A stretch of 64,000 nt of DNA from Dactylonectria macrodidyma (GCA_020744425.1 JAGMUV010000015.1:1178001-1242000); one strand, 5' to 3'. Counted from the first letter of the stretch, positions 1 to 11,010 are shown. The notes: generated from the letters alone by a model not told the origin. Made by a program: numbers and translations.

Positions 1-301
1 CAGTCACACGACTCCGTCCAACAGCCGATGCTCGGCAATCCACTTTATTATTCTCAGATCCTGGTCAACAAACCAGCCCAGCTTATCACATCAAGTCTTT
101 TCAGTCTTGCTAGTTCATCCATATCGGTCCATCGTCTGTCTCCACTCCCGTCTTTCAACCTAGCGATAAACCCGATGCCGATTCATGGGTGTAGCCGTTG
201 GTCGGCTCGACGCTGTTATCGCGGCCTTCGGCTCCAGAAGTAATGCTGATGCTTCCCCTCTCCACATCAACGATCCAACCGCCCAAGTTGCAATCCTGGA
301 C
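1..301. other. 5' flank of first regulator gene
   Basis: No separate gene is seen. The reading frame of the downstream Zn2Cys6 regulator stays open back to an ATG at 185, so part of this stretch may be coding if that upstream start is used. The rest looks like promoter or leader DNA. Confidence 0.4.
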
Positions 302-2101
302 ATGATTCCACAAAATATGAATCTTTTACGTGTCGAAATGAACCTGGCATCATCTGCGGAAGATAGTAGCATCACCCAGAGCCCACCCGCCTCGCTTGCA
401 TCGTTCCGACAAGGAGACGGGCGAAACGCACCGCGGTCGCGTAAAGGATGCTGGACCTGCAGGACGAAAAAGGTGAAATGCGATGAAGCAACGCCGCAGT
501 GTCGGCGATGTCTGAGGTTGAGTCTGTTGTGCGATTATACCCCTAGGAAGAGATCATCCAGAAGTACGAGTCTGGCGATTCAATCACTCATCAGACAAGC
601 TCCAACCGTCGAGAGCGGAAGCACTGTCGCCTGTTTTCAACGACTGACAAGAAATCGGCTTCAGTCATTACTCGAACAGAATGAACCAACCTCACTTTCA
701 ACATTCAGCCTCCCAGCGCCAGCTACCGGAGCTTCTTCAATCGTCTTCACCGCGGCAGACCACGAGTCGATTCGATATTTCCGCACCTCGTTTGCTAGGC
801 TTCATCACACCAAGAACCCTGACTACTCGCTCTACTCCATCATGTTCCGCCTCGCGCAGGTCGATCCCATCATTATGCACATGATTCTCGCCGTCGGCGG
901 ACGAGAGATGGAGTTCCGTCGCAACATGCGCAGCGAAGACAACCGAGGCGTCGGGTCGCCGCTCTGGCATTACTCCAGCGCCTTGAGAATGATGGCTGAG
1001 ATAGTCGGGGACGGTGATAATCAGCGGTTGGACCTCGACTCAATCCACACCGCATTATATCTCATGCTACTATATGAGCAAAAGTACGGCGATGAGAAAT
1101 GTTCCGGCTTGGCCAACCACCTGGGCGGCGCTTCTTTGATCCTCAAATACCGGTGCAATGACAAGTTGCTGCTCTCATCTCCTTCGGCGAGAAGAGGCTT
1201 GAGGAAGCTAGAACCGGCAAAAGAGACGCAGAAAGCGCCCGAAAGGAAACCTTTATCTCTTTACTCTGCTCGCTTGATCATCTGGATAGCTCTTTTCGAC
1301 GCTGCAGCTGCATCCTGCGGGGTCGGCGGGGACCTAAACGGGACGCTCGTCCAGCTGATGAGCGGAAACAACACGATCGAGAGCCAATTTCAGCCGTTGG
1401 AAAACTTCGACAGGCTTCACCGTTTTTCGAACCCGCTATACAGGACGACATGGGGAGAAGATTATCCGCAAAGCGAGTTGCTAGATGACGTCGAAAACCG
1501 GAGCGTCTATTCGCTTCTTGGAGCATGCACCCAGCTGCGGTTCATGATAGCAAAGCTTGCGACACTCTACGAATGCGACATCGAGGCTGCGGAAGAGCGT
1601 GCCTGGGTCGTCGAGCTCTCTATTCAGGAGGTGAACAATAAGTTTGCAGAGCTGATGGAAGTGGCTGCAGAGCTGTCGCTCACAACAGACAACTCGCATC
1701 GGCTTGTGGCCAACATCCGAAGCATCGTTCCATACTTTTATGCCGTAGTGCTAGATTTTCTTCGTCTCACAAAGCCAGACGACGAAACCGGGCTATCTTC
1801 ACGTCAAATTGACGCTCTCCGGCAGATCATGAACCTGGCTTTCCAGACGTACAAGCATGGAGGCGACGAGGCCATGATGAGAATTGCATGGCCCCTCTTC
1901 ATGGTTGCGTTGGAGACTGACGACCTCTTGCACCGCGAATGGGCCCTGGATCGATTCAGAGCGATCAGTAGATTCGGCGCCAATTTTGAAAGAGCGCATC
2001 GGTTCTTGGTTGATGTAGTTGACACACAGACTCGATCAGGGAAGCACGTCAATGTGCGTGAACGGTTTCAATCCGGGGAAGTGGGCCTGTTCGTCATCTA
2101 G
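302..2101 (+). CDS. Zn(II)2Cys6 fungal transcription factor
   Basis: Predicted nuclear DNA-binding regulator, 599 aa from the ATG at 302. The zinc cluster is complete with CX2CX6CX6CX2CX6C spacing (CWTC, then C-DEATPQ-C, RRC), about residues 50-76, followed by a basic linker (PRKRSS). The rest, roughly residues 150-590, is helical and resembles the fungal-specific regulator middle homology region of the Fungal_trans_2 type, for example around RLAQVDPIIMHMILAVGG. One uninterrupted frame is seen. An in-frame ATG at 185 would add 39 residues of less typical sequence, so I prefer 302. A DAL5-like permease lies 0.5 kb downstream on the same strand. Control of that permease by this regulator is possible but is inference only. 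Target genes cannot be read from the sequence. Confidence 0.88.
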   Translation: MIPQNMNLLRVEMNLASSAEDSSITQSPPASLASFRQGDGRNAPRSRKGCWTCRTKKVKCDEATPQCRRCLRLSLLCDYTPRKRSSRSTSLAIQSLIRQAPTVESGSTVACFQRLTRNRLQSLLEQNEPTSLSTFSLPAPATGASSIVFTAADHESIRYFRTSFARLHHTKNPDYSLYSIMFRLAQVDPIIMHMILAVGGREMEFRRNMRSEDNRGVGSPLWHYSSALRMMAEIVGDGDNQRLDLDSIHTALYLMLLYEQKYGDEKCSGLANHLGGASLILKYRCNDKLLLSSPSARRGLRKLEPAKETQKAPERKPLSLYSARLIIWIALFDAAAASCGVGGDLNGTLVQLMSGNNTIESQFQPLENFDRLHRFSNPLYRTTWGEDYPQSELLDDVENRSVYSLLGACTQLRFMIAKLATLYECDIEAAEERAWVVELSIQEVNNKFAELMEVAAELSLTTDNSHRLVANIRSIVPYFYAVVLDFLRLTKPDDETGLSSRQIDALRQIMNLAFQTYKHGGDEAMMRIAWPLFMVALETDDLLHREWALDRFRAISRFGANFERAHRFLVDVVDTQTRSGKHVNVRERFQSGEVGLFVI

Positions 2102-2618
2102 CTAGCTGTGATTCAAGGTAATTAATGCTCAAGAAGTACGGTTATCTTTACCCTAGACGTGAGATCAGCGCAGACTAATCTAAGACTGCTGTTATCCACG
2201 TAGCATTACGTTCCAGAAGAGCCGAGGCGGGGTATTCACTACAATCCATCCACTCAAGAGGCGAGCGGAGATGGCAAGAGTACTACTCTGAGCGACGTGC
2301 ACTAATAATACCCGACCATCGGCTATGAGAGGACCCCAAGTGCGCATGCTGCTAAGTCTTATCACCCTAGCCAGGGTCAAAGATTAGCACGTCTAGGGTT
2401 TGAACGCACTGGCTCAGCGATAGCTGCGGGGAAATCGCAACTCAAAGCGTATGCTTGTCTGTAGAATACGGTATATATCTTAGGATGACGGCCACTGGTT
2501 CAATTCGAGTGTTTCTTTCATAAGACATCATATGCTTGCAGCATTGCATTGCTACACATAGTCGTCACTACTGTTCGCAAACCTGTCTTACAGTGGACTA
2601 CTTCAAACTCGTTCCATC
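2102..2618. other. intergenic, promoter of DAL5-like permease
   Basis: No coding signal is seen on either strand. It holds the 3' end of the regulator transcript and the presumed promoter of the permease. I could not assign individual operator sites. Confidence 0.5.
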
Positions 2619-4410
2619 ATGTCTGAAATGAAAGCCGTGGACTACAAGTCTCCGGGCGACGACGACACCGCCAAGGATGTTGCCCAAGGAGAGCTCCGCG
2701 CGGAAGAGCTGAGCGCAGAAGACGACAAGAGAATTCTCCGCAGGATCGACACATGGTAAGAAACTATTCCATCTTCAATCTTCTTCAGACTGTAGCGAGT
2801 GGGTTTTCAGCTCCAGGCTAACACGACGTCAGTCTTCTTCCAGTCATGGCCATCTCATACATGTTTCAGTTCCTAGACAAGTCTGCTCTCAGCTACACGG
2901 CCATTCTGGGTTTAAGAGACGACCTCAAACTCCAAGGGACCGATTACTCGTGGGCCAGCAGCATCTACTACTTTGGGTACTTGATCGCATCTTACATAGC
3001 TGGTGTCATTATGGTTCGGTATCCCATCGGCAAGACAATTACAGCTTCCATGTGCGTCTTTCACCCCCTCCCCTTGCAAAGATAGCCAAAGACTAATGCC
3101 GTAGGTCAGAATTATCTGGGGAGTCGTCTTGATGCTCACCGCCGTAGCTTTCAATGCTGAAGGCTTGCTGGCTAACCGCTTCTTCCTGGGCGTTGCCGAA
3201 TCCGCCATTGCTCCAGGTTTGAGTGTCCTCACAGGCATGTGGTACAAGCGATCGGAGCAACCACTTCGTCACGGAATGTGGTTTATGGGGAACACATGCG
3301 CGGGAATCTTTGGTGGCCTCATCGCCTACGGCATTGGCCATGTCCAGAGCATCGCTCCCTGGAAGGTCCGTTATCCTCTTGCTTCACCGCCCGTGACAGT
3401 ACGCTTGGTATTAACGGCTGGGAATTTAGGCCGTCTTCCTCATCTTTGGCGCAATCACTGTCGCTTGGTCTTTCGCGATTTTCTTTCTGTTACCGGACAT
3501 GCCCATGAAGGCATGGTTCTTGAGCGAAGAGGACAGCCGAAAGGCTGTCGCCCGAGTCCAAGAGAACATGACCGGCATCAAGAGCGACAAATTCAAGTGG
3601 TACCAGTGCGCCGAGGCATTTCTTGATGTCAAGTCTTGGGGACTCTTCTTGGTCCAGCTCTGTAGCCAGATTGCCAATGGCGGCGTTCAGAGCGTAAGTA
3701 TCATGACACAAGTGCGAGGGATCGAAGAACTAACCATCAATTAGTTCGGTTCTATCGTGATCAAGGGTTTCGGCTTCAGCACCTTGAACACGTTGCTTGT
3801 CCAGATGCTTAGCTTCGTGTTCCAGTTTGTCTTCGTACTTATTGCAACAGGAGGCAGTAGTTGGTTCCGCAACACTCGTACTTACTGGATGGCCTGGAAT
3901 CTGATACTTTCCATCATCGGAGCTGCCATGGTTCGCCAAATTTCCTCGGATAACATGTGGGCACGATTCATGGGATACTGCCTCACCGTCGCCTATAGTG
4001 CCAACTTTCCTCTGACCTTGGCCATGTCGTCTTCAAATTTTGGTGGATTCACAAAGAAAATGACGGTCAACGCAATGGTACTTCCACTCCACGCCTTAGA
4101 GACTTAAGCAAGGCTAATCCTTCCCATTTCACAGATCTTCATGGGCTACTGCGCGGGAAACATCATCGGGCCGCAGCTCTTCTTCGATGATGAAGCGCCC
4201 TCATACCCTTCGGGCTTTTTGGCGATGATGATTTGCTACGGAGTTGCACTAATGACTTGCTTCAGCCTACGAATCTACCTTATCTGGGAGAATCGTCGCC
4301 GTGATAGAATGGATAACGGTGAGAATGGTAGTGAGTGGCAGGAGAGCCTTGATTCCGCTTCCATGGACAAGACGGACAAGGAACTTGTGCACTTTCGTTA
4401 CGTCTACTAG
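2619..4410 (+). CDS. MFS permease, DAL5/allantoate (anion:cation symporter) family
   Basis: Predicted plasma-membrane uptake carrier for a small organic acid or amide-like solute. Exons 2619-2755, 2833-3051, 3110-3365, 3430-3693, 3745-4077 and 4135-4410 join in frame to a 494-aa protein; all introns are GT-AG. The acidic N-terminus (about 45 aa) leads into the first helix with the family hallmark FLDKSALSYTAILGLRDDL (residues about 58-76). Further hallmarks are WASSIYYFGYLIASY, RFFLGVAESAIAPG, the central loop SEEDSRKAVARVQ, and SIVIKGFGFSTLNTLL. About 12 membrane segments are expected for the family. Substrate cannot be fixed: DAL5 relatives carry allantoate, ureidosuccinate, nicotinate, pantothenate and others. 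A Zn2Cys6 gene sits directly upstream. A second member of the family lies at 52420-54159. Confidence 0.93.
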
Positions 4411-4786
4411 GTTTTCCGATGGATACAGAGAGACCCCAAAGGCATTTTTCAAGAGGCTGTTGTCACGTTCAAGATCACATGCGAGTTTTGCTTTCACTCT
4501 ATCTGGGGTTTGCGATGAAGAAATCATAGCAACAACGTCAAGAGCCTAGTGCAGTAATGCGCGAGCAGTATGATCAGGCGACAAATGGTATTTGCTCAGT
4601 ATGGATTCTCCTCGATGACTTTTATCGACTTTCAATGATGTGACCGAGATACAGACGAGGATACAAATGCCACTTCCAGGGAGGGCGTCTCATTTCGCAT
4701 GGCCATGTATCATCTATTGCGACCGTAGCGTGTTCTGTTTGCCAATACCAGGGACTCCTAATCCACCAGAGGTCAAATATATTTAT
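4411..4786. other. intergenic between convergent genes
   Basis: Lies between the 3' ends of the permease and the acetyltransferase. No coding signal is seen; presumably 3' UTRs and terminators of both. Confidence 0.5.
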
Positions 4787-5538
4787 CTAGGCAGTGTCTT
4801 CGGCAAGAGGCTCAACAGTTTTAATCACCTTGGCCGGAACGCCAACCGCAACAGAATAATCTGGGATGTTTCGCGAGACAACAGCACCAGCTCCAATCGT
4901 GCATCCCTTGCCAATGGTGACGCCGGGCAAAACCGTCACATTGGCTCCGAGCCAACAATCGTCGCCAATGGTGATGGGTTCGGCGTACTCGATATTGTCT
5001 CTTCTAGACTGAAGACTCGTCTCGTGCGTGGCAGTGATTAAGCTAACACCAGTGGCAAAGAGAACGCGATCCCCGATTGTCACATGAGCGCAATCCAAGA
5101 TGACAGTGCTGTGAGAGGGACATGAGTTAGCAGTGAATAAAGGCGGATGACTGGAGTTTGGTGCCATAAAACGCGCTAGTCTACGTACTTGAAATTGGCG
5201 TAAAACCTGTCACCAATTGTAATGTTGCATCCGTAGTCGACTTGCAGGCTCGGCTCGATGTAAATGTCCTCACCGACCTTGCCAAACAGCTCCTTGATCA
5301 TGGCCACCCTGGTATTGGCCACCTCGTCGGCCGTTTCAGCTTCACCAGGGACGTAGGTGTTGAACTTTTGCGCAATCCGCCTGGCCCTGTTCCTGGCCTC
5401 GAGTAGCTCTGGGGCCAAGCAGCTGTAGAGCATGCCGGAAATCATCTTCTCGTAGTCATCGCACCAGGGAATTCTGGTCAACGATTTGGAGTAGGCGATG
5501 GCCTGCTGGTTCTTTTCCGTGCTGAGAGGAGGGACCAT
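4787..5538 (-). CDS. maltose/galactoside O-acetyltransferase-like hexapeptide enzyme
   Basis: Predicted cytosolic acetyl-CoA-dependent O-acetyltransferase of the Maa/LacA/NodL group, acting on a sugar or similar hydroxyl. Exons on the minus strand are 5189-5538 and 4787-5108, joined across an 80-nt intron (donor GTACGT, acceptor CACAG) to 223 aa, the usual family size. The N-terminal Mac domain (about residues 15-75) holds SGMLYSCLAPELLEARNRAR. The left-handed beta-helix follows with hexapeptide turns such as ITIGD, VTIGDRVLF, PITIGDDCWLG and VTVLPGVTIGKGCTIGAG. HETS in the loop near residue 145 fits the catalytic His region of the family. It ends with GVPAKVIK, the common C-terminal motif. 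Substrate is not known. Confidence 0.93.
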
Positions 5539-5921
5539 GATGTCGACTAGCTTGAAAGATGAAATGCAAGGATATAAGACGTGTCCGCTCCCAGTCGCTG
5601 TCTATTTTTGATCTTGGTGTGATTGTCGGTGGAATGCAAAGCGGGGAGATCTCGTGTCATCCGCGAGCAAGCTGAGTAAGTGCCGGATCGAGACTCACCG
5701 AATATCCGCAGGCAGTGATTCGTCACAATTATGGATCATAGCGGAGACTGCAGATTGGGTTAGCAGCGATGGAGAAGCCTCCTGCCTATTCTGAGTTTAG
5801 ATGCTCCTCATGTCATCGTTGGCGTAGAGCATCAAGTTTTGTGTTAGAACTGTATTCGGGGAAGGAAGAAAAAAGAGATGTAGCTTGAGTGTGGCCATGA
5901 TGAACTATGAATGTTCGTCTC
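5539..5921. other. intergenic with a motif shared with 21.86 kb
   Basis: Promoter side of the acetyltransferase and 3' flank of the next regulator. The segment 5598-5637 resembles 21859-21898 (see findings). No coding signal is seen. Confidence 0.45.
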
Positions 5922-7446
5922 CTACAGTATAACGCATTCTGGAGGTTTCTCTGACCGTTTTTCACCATCCATAAACCTTGGCTCGCCGCTCCATCCCAGC
6001 CTATCAAACCGATCTCGGATATCTCGTGCCTCTTCCAGGTAGTTTCCACCCTCAACATCTTGCTCATACTCTGCAATAAGCTCTTTGATCTCCTTATGCC
6101 GATACGCGTCTTTGACTGACGCCCAAGTAAGCTTGAGAAGTTCTGGAACCCAAGCCGCGCCACATGGCCTGAAAGATCTGCACTGATGAGCTATCTTGAC
6201 AGCCTCATCGCAGAACTCATGGGAATCTTTGGTATAGGATGAATGGACGCCAAAGGCTTCTAGAACAGGACTAACCAAAGCAGTTTGACTGAGCAGCCCT
6301 CCATATGCTGCTGCATAAGAGATAAATGCCTTTTTCGTAGTGAGCGTTGCTTCTAAAGACCTCGCTACCGGCTCCAATTGCTCCACTATAAGTCGAAGAA
6401 CTGGCCGCTCCAGGCTCAGAATGTTGTAATGGCATTTTAGCTGATATAGATACCGTTCCGGGTCGCGGAGGAACGTGGACAACTCTGCCATGGTCCCCAA
6501 CTCGAGGGTGATGAGATTCGCTCGGCCGCCAGGGCGGTATGGTTGAGGTCTTGCGCTCATGACTTCTTTCGAGGCTGTATCCCAAAACCAAGAACCTAGT
6601 TCAATCTTCGGATCTGATAGACTGCCGTATATCTAGCAGTTAATTAGCCAACGTAGTGTAAATCACCCCCATTTCATTGTCTTACAACTTGCATACAGAT
6701 GGCACGGATGTTGCGTGGATCGATTTCTGATAATTTGTCCTGCACGATGATTTGTTCCAGTAGATGTGCCATCACTTCTCGGTGTTTCTCAGCGTGTTTG
6801 CGATCGATCCACATCTAGTTGTTTGGCTTAGCAAGGTGCTATCCGTTGGCAGATAAGTTGCTCCTCGTAGAGTCCTACCTGGCATATAAACATGACAATC
6901 ACAGTCTCCATTTTGAGTGCCACTGATTGCTTTGGGTCCTGTAGTGAGGTTCGGAGAGCCCCCAAGGCCGTCCCATACAGAGTAAGAGCATTTTTTTGAG
7001 GCTTTCGCAGAGCGATAGAGTTATAGGCCGCAACCATGGCAGATATAGATGCATCAAATGACGGGTTCAAACCAATCCGTCGAGGGAGCTCCGGAATGAA
7101 GTGAGGGCCACAGAATCGAATGTCGTGTCTTTCATCATCAATCTCGAGAATAGAAATTAAAGCTGATGTGATCAATGTCGTCTCGTTGCTTGGGACTCTT
7201 CCCGGCCCTTCCAGAGGCTGGCTGGAAGAGCTGTCAGGTTGGAATGCCTGAAACTTCCATCGCTTGAGGCCATTTCCGACGCAGGGAATATCCAGCCTCG
7301 TACACCGCTTACACTTTGGATGCCATTGATCGCACTGCCGCGAATTAATGTTGGACATGAGGGCAATCCAAGGGTTTGAGAATGCTTGCCTTTTTTCGCT
7401 GCTTTCGACAGGCATCACAACCTCGACTGCTAGGAACACCCACCAT
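5922..7446 (-). CDS. Zn(II)2Cys6 fungal transcription factor with a GC-AG intron
   Basis: Predicted nuclear regulator, 450 aa. Minus-strand exons are 7390-7446, 6879-7334, 6686-6814 and 5922-6632. The first exon codes only MVGVPSSRGCDACRKQRKK. It joins across a 55-nt intron with a GC donor (AAG|GCAAGC) and CAG acceptor to CDQWHPKCKRCTRLDIPC, which completes a canonical CX2CX6CX6CX2CX6C cluster. The other introns are GT-AG. The body has the Fungal_trans_2 look, for example FCGPHFIPELPRRIGLNPSFDASISAMVAAYNS and ALGALRTSLQDP, and the C-terminal half is helical. Without this GC-AG intron the cluster would be split between frames, which is strong evidence for the join. The likely targets are unknown; the nearest upstream genes are relics. 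Confidence 0.85.
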
Positions 7447-7683
7447 GACGTAGGTGACGCGAAGAGATGAGAAAAGAGGTATTTCACATGTGGAATGGAT
7501 TGCGAGTTTCGTAAGTAAGCAGTCTCATGCGCGGTTATGTAATCATGTACAATGCTAAGTGGAGATGACCTGTACCTACACAGATTTACTTTATTCAATA
7601 ACATCCTAATTATCGTCAAGATGTTCCTGGGCTTTTCAAAACCGTGAAAACTTGGGCAGGGTTTAGCTAAAAAAGACCTCAGG

Positions 7684-8230
7684 TGGTTTGCCGGCACCGG
7701 CTGGCTGGTCCGCAAGAATCTTGTGGTCACTGCAGGACACAACGTCTCTTGTAGCAGGTACGGTGAAGTGGTATCTGTTCGTGCATTTATCGGTTACGAG
7801 GACAAGTACTCCGTTGACCGAAGGCCTGACGGCATGGAAGGCCATAACGGTCAACTAATTGCAACATTTCGTGAATAGCACTTCGATCAAACGATCACTT
7901 TTGATGTCGCATTTGTGCGTCTTGGACAGGATTTCAATGACGTCACACCAATTCCATTTATCGCAACGCCAAATGACACGTCCTGAACCTCTTTGGGTCG
8001 TCGGTTTCTCTGGTGATGGTTTTGGTCTATCCTGGAATGGTTAAATGAGTTTCGGCGAGGGGCAATACAAAACCGCAGTGGGCAATGAACCAATGGGCGG
8101 AATGATTAAGCATACGATTTCTACGTATTACGGTCTAACGATATCTATATCCAGCGGTGCGTGGAGGGATTATGTGCACCGTTGTATATTCCACTACCAT
8201 GTCAGGCTGGGCGTCGCACCTGCAGTGACG
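7684..8230 (+). pseudogene. trypsin/V8-like serine peptidase relic
   Basis: From 7684 to 7983 a single frame reads like a chymotrypsin-fold peptidase: WFAGTGWLVRKNLVVTAGHNV carries the catalytic-His block (TAGH), and about 70 codons on FDVAFVRLGQDFNDVTPIP carries the catalytic-Asp block. The frame has a TAG at 7876-7878 and a TGA at 7984-7986. A third block near 8100-8200 (HTISTYYG, then a Ser/Gly-rich stretch and WRDYV) sits where the catalytic-Ser region would be, but in another frame and without a clear GNSGGP-like motif. The start is missing. Read as a decayed gene of the trypsin-like or Glu-specific V8-like type. I cannot tell whether it was secreted or an N-terminal domain of a larger cytosolic protein. 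Confidence 0.6.
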
Positions 8231-8394
8231 CTATTATTACCGTAATGGATTCATTCCGTAGCAAATACCTTCTTTTGGACCAACTTGTGCTAATCTTGCT
8301 ACCATCTTTCAGACTTTTCCATGAAATTGCCGAGTTCGCGAGGCAGGTTTGAACTCATGCTTCCTTCGTATTACCTCGAGCGGGTGTGTCTACC

Positions 8395-10382
8395 TCAAGC
8401 GTTACTCGGCATCGAATCAACCAACCGCTTCAACGCAACCAACCTGGGCACAATCGCACATGCAAGCTCCCACCTTGACAACTCCGCATGTGTCGGGAAC
8501 TTGAATACTGGCGTAACCGTCTGGCCTCTGTAGATCCTTTCAGGATCAGCCATTGCCATCGGCCAGAGACTGCTGAGCGATATACTCCGCCTGATAGACA
8601 TGGCACCTAGTTCATCCCACAGGAGGCTGCCCAAGATGCGCAAGGTCCCCCGATAGCCCGGTGACTCTTCATTCTTTTCCTCTGAAACTTTGTACCAGAC
8701 ATCAACTGCGACAAGGAACTTTCCATTGCTGTCGGAAGGCTCCAGGTATGATTTCATAGCAGCCTCATCAACGGCAAGGAAAACCTGTTTCTGGATCGGG
8801 AGTTCGTTTAATGTCTTGAAATGTCTACACACTTGTTAGTTCATCATTGATGGACGTCGAGTTTGGAAGCACCCTACATTCTAGCAGCTTCAATATCGCC
8901 ATCAGCAATCTCATTCTCTTGGCCATCTATCCAGTGAACCTTGCAAAGTTGGCGAACGTCGTCAATACCGGTCTTGTCTCTGCCCCAATCCGAGATGTCC
9001 GACTCGAACTTTGCCTTGAAGTCATCCCAGATTTCAGAGTCATAAACATGACATAGTTTGTAGGCAACAAACCCCAAATGAATGTGCGACTGGCGTTGTA
9101 GAGCGTATTCAATCCAAAGATCCATATAGGGAAGTTGAGGTAGCCCCCGAAGTTCTTGTCGAGCCTGTGTCTGCGCATCAATTTGGCTCAAAACTACGAT
9201 GAGCAAGCTCGCAGGGTCGTTGACGGGTACAGAGGGGGTTAACTGAGCAAATCCATGCCGTCGATAGGCGTCATATTCTCCCTTTCGCTGGAGGTATCTG
9301 ACGCGCTTGCCATAGTCATTTTGCCGCCACTTAAGGTTGGCCGACCACTTGATGGGCTCCTCACGAAAGCCGCCTTGATGTGCTGCTGTCAAAGGCTCCC
9401 TCTCTTTGGCGGGAAGACTATCGCCCTTGTACCCATCCGTGGGCATGAATATCGTGTAATCAGCTTGCGCTGCATTCTCGCCAAGGTCGTGGAGCTTGTT
9501 TGTGAGCTCCCATTGCTTGTCGCTATACTGATTTGGAATAGGCGGATAGTGATGAGCGAGCTCTTGCACGATTGAGTCTCGAAGGCGATCAATGTGCTGG
9601 ATGACCCATCGGTGGGCATGCTCGCATATCGAGTCGTAATGTGCCCGGATGTACTGGTACCACATATCGGTAATCGAGAGTGCTGTATAAATCCCATTTG
9701 TCGAGTCTAGTCTACGCTTGGCGTTTAGGGCTTGTTCGTACTCCTTCAGGTGACCCCACATGAGATTGTAGGTTGTCCGTAAGGCGTTTTTGACACGTAG
9801 CGTATTGAGGTAGTTGAACACGTTAATGACACTCACGATGTAACGGCAAGCCAAAGGAAAGTTTCCAGGTGAGTCCAGTTCCAACTCTTTCCAGCGTCTT
9901 TCAGACAAGGGGGGGAAACCCTCAAAAATCCTCATTTTCATGCCATGAAGCTCTTTGCTTATCACTTGAAGCCGATCACCGTCCTCGTAAGATCCAGTCC
10001 GGGTCATAAGCCAGTCACACGTGGACCTCGTTTGTTGATTGAATGGAGCTGGAGCCCATTCAGAAGGTGACTTCGCTATGTTTTCAACCTCCTTCAGCGT
10101 AGGCAGAGGGTACGATGTTTTGCGGTCTCCAGGAAGGTCGCCGGCAGCGAGAAATTGGAAGAAACGCGCCACTGCATGAGGTTCCAGGATGCAATCTGCA
10201 ATCCACAACAAAGGACTTCGATCGCAATTCCATCCAGGGCCAGGAATTAAGTCTCCGATGCCTTTGGAAGTGTTACCGCGTCTGGCACGGGCTTGCGAGA
10301 AATGCGCTGTGGCCGGCGTGCCATTCTCGGTCACGGCCATGTCCAACCTCAGTAACCTTTCGGCGAAGTCGCGATCCGCCAT
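8395..10382 (-). CDS. conserved-looking hypothetical protein, 644 aa
   Basis: I do not recognise a named family. Minus-strand exons 8878-10382 and 8395-8824 join across a 53-nt intron (donor GTAGGG, acceptor TGTAG) to 644 aa. The protein is soluble, with no signal peptide or membrane segment. It starts MADRDFAERLLRLDM and is rich in Trp, Tyr and Arg. The middle third is helical with spaced charged residues (for example HLKEYEQALNAKRRLDS). The C-terminal exon has an alternating beta-like pattern around KFLVAVDVWYKVSEE. Codon usage and length show that it is a real gene. It is flanked by a peptidase relic downstream and an ABC-transporter relic upstream, so it sits in accessory DNA. No function is proposed. 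Confidence 0.75.
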
Positions 10383-10719
10383 GATGGAAGAGATTCGATG
10401 TTTTCGACCCTATTGATAAAATTCCAATGAGGGATAAGGAGTGGTCTTAGTAATAGCGCAGGTGAGAAAGAACAATGGCTGTATTAAAAGGGCGGCATCA
10501 ATGCCTTTGGGGTTTTTGCGGCCAAGTGGTCAAATCGTTTTTATTTATAGCCGGCCCAATAAATTCGAGGCACAGCCAGTGGATACATCGCATGAGTCAA
10601 TTTTACTTGAACCAATCATCAGTAGGATATTGTCCTCGGTAACCAACCAACAGGTCTTGGCAAAGTATCTGCGTCGTCCATCACAGCACAATTCAAAAGG
10701 GTAATTTCGGCTGACCTGA
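10383..10719. other. intergenic upstream of the 644-aa gene
   Basis: Presumed promoter of the minus-strand gene starting at 10382. No open, protein-like stretch is seen. Confidence 0.4.
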
Positions 10720-11010
10720 TGGCTTCGTTTATATAGTAGAACGCACATCGCGGGGTGTAGAATGTTGGTTCTGGCTACGCTCATCGCCGGCGTTGTCGTC
10801 GGCATCACCATCGATTGGAAGCTGGGTCTCGTGTGTACCTCTATAACACCAATCCTGATCAGATGCGACTGCCTCCGTCTCAGGATACTGTCCTAGCTGG
10901 AGCGTCAGCCTGGGATTGACGCATGGGCTGACAAGGCACGGCAAATCTCTACTGCAGAAGGTTAGATCCAATTCCGCAATGTCTATTTCCTGTTGTTAGA
11001 TTGCGCAGAG
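10720..11010 (+). pseudogene. ABC-B (MDR-type) transporter relic, internally deleted
   Basis: One plus-strand frame holds two recognisable pieces of a full-length fungal ABC-B multidrug pump. MLVLATLIAGVVVGITIDWK (from 10762) followed by LGLVCTSITPILI matches a transmembrane helix pair with the family's WKL-LVC motif. After a TAG (10894-10896) the same frame continues LERQPGIDAWADKARQ, then ISTAEG, a second TAG and IQFRNVYF, which is the linker and first strand of a nucleotide-binding domain. The intervening helices are missing, so the copy carries an internal deletion of several hundred codons plus two stops. There is no Walker A. It cannot code for a working pump. Confidence 0.65.
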
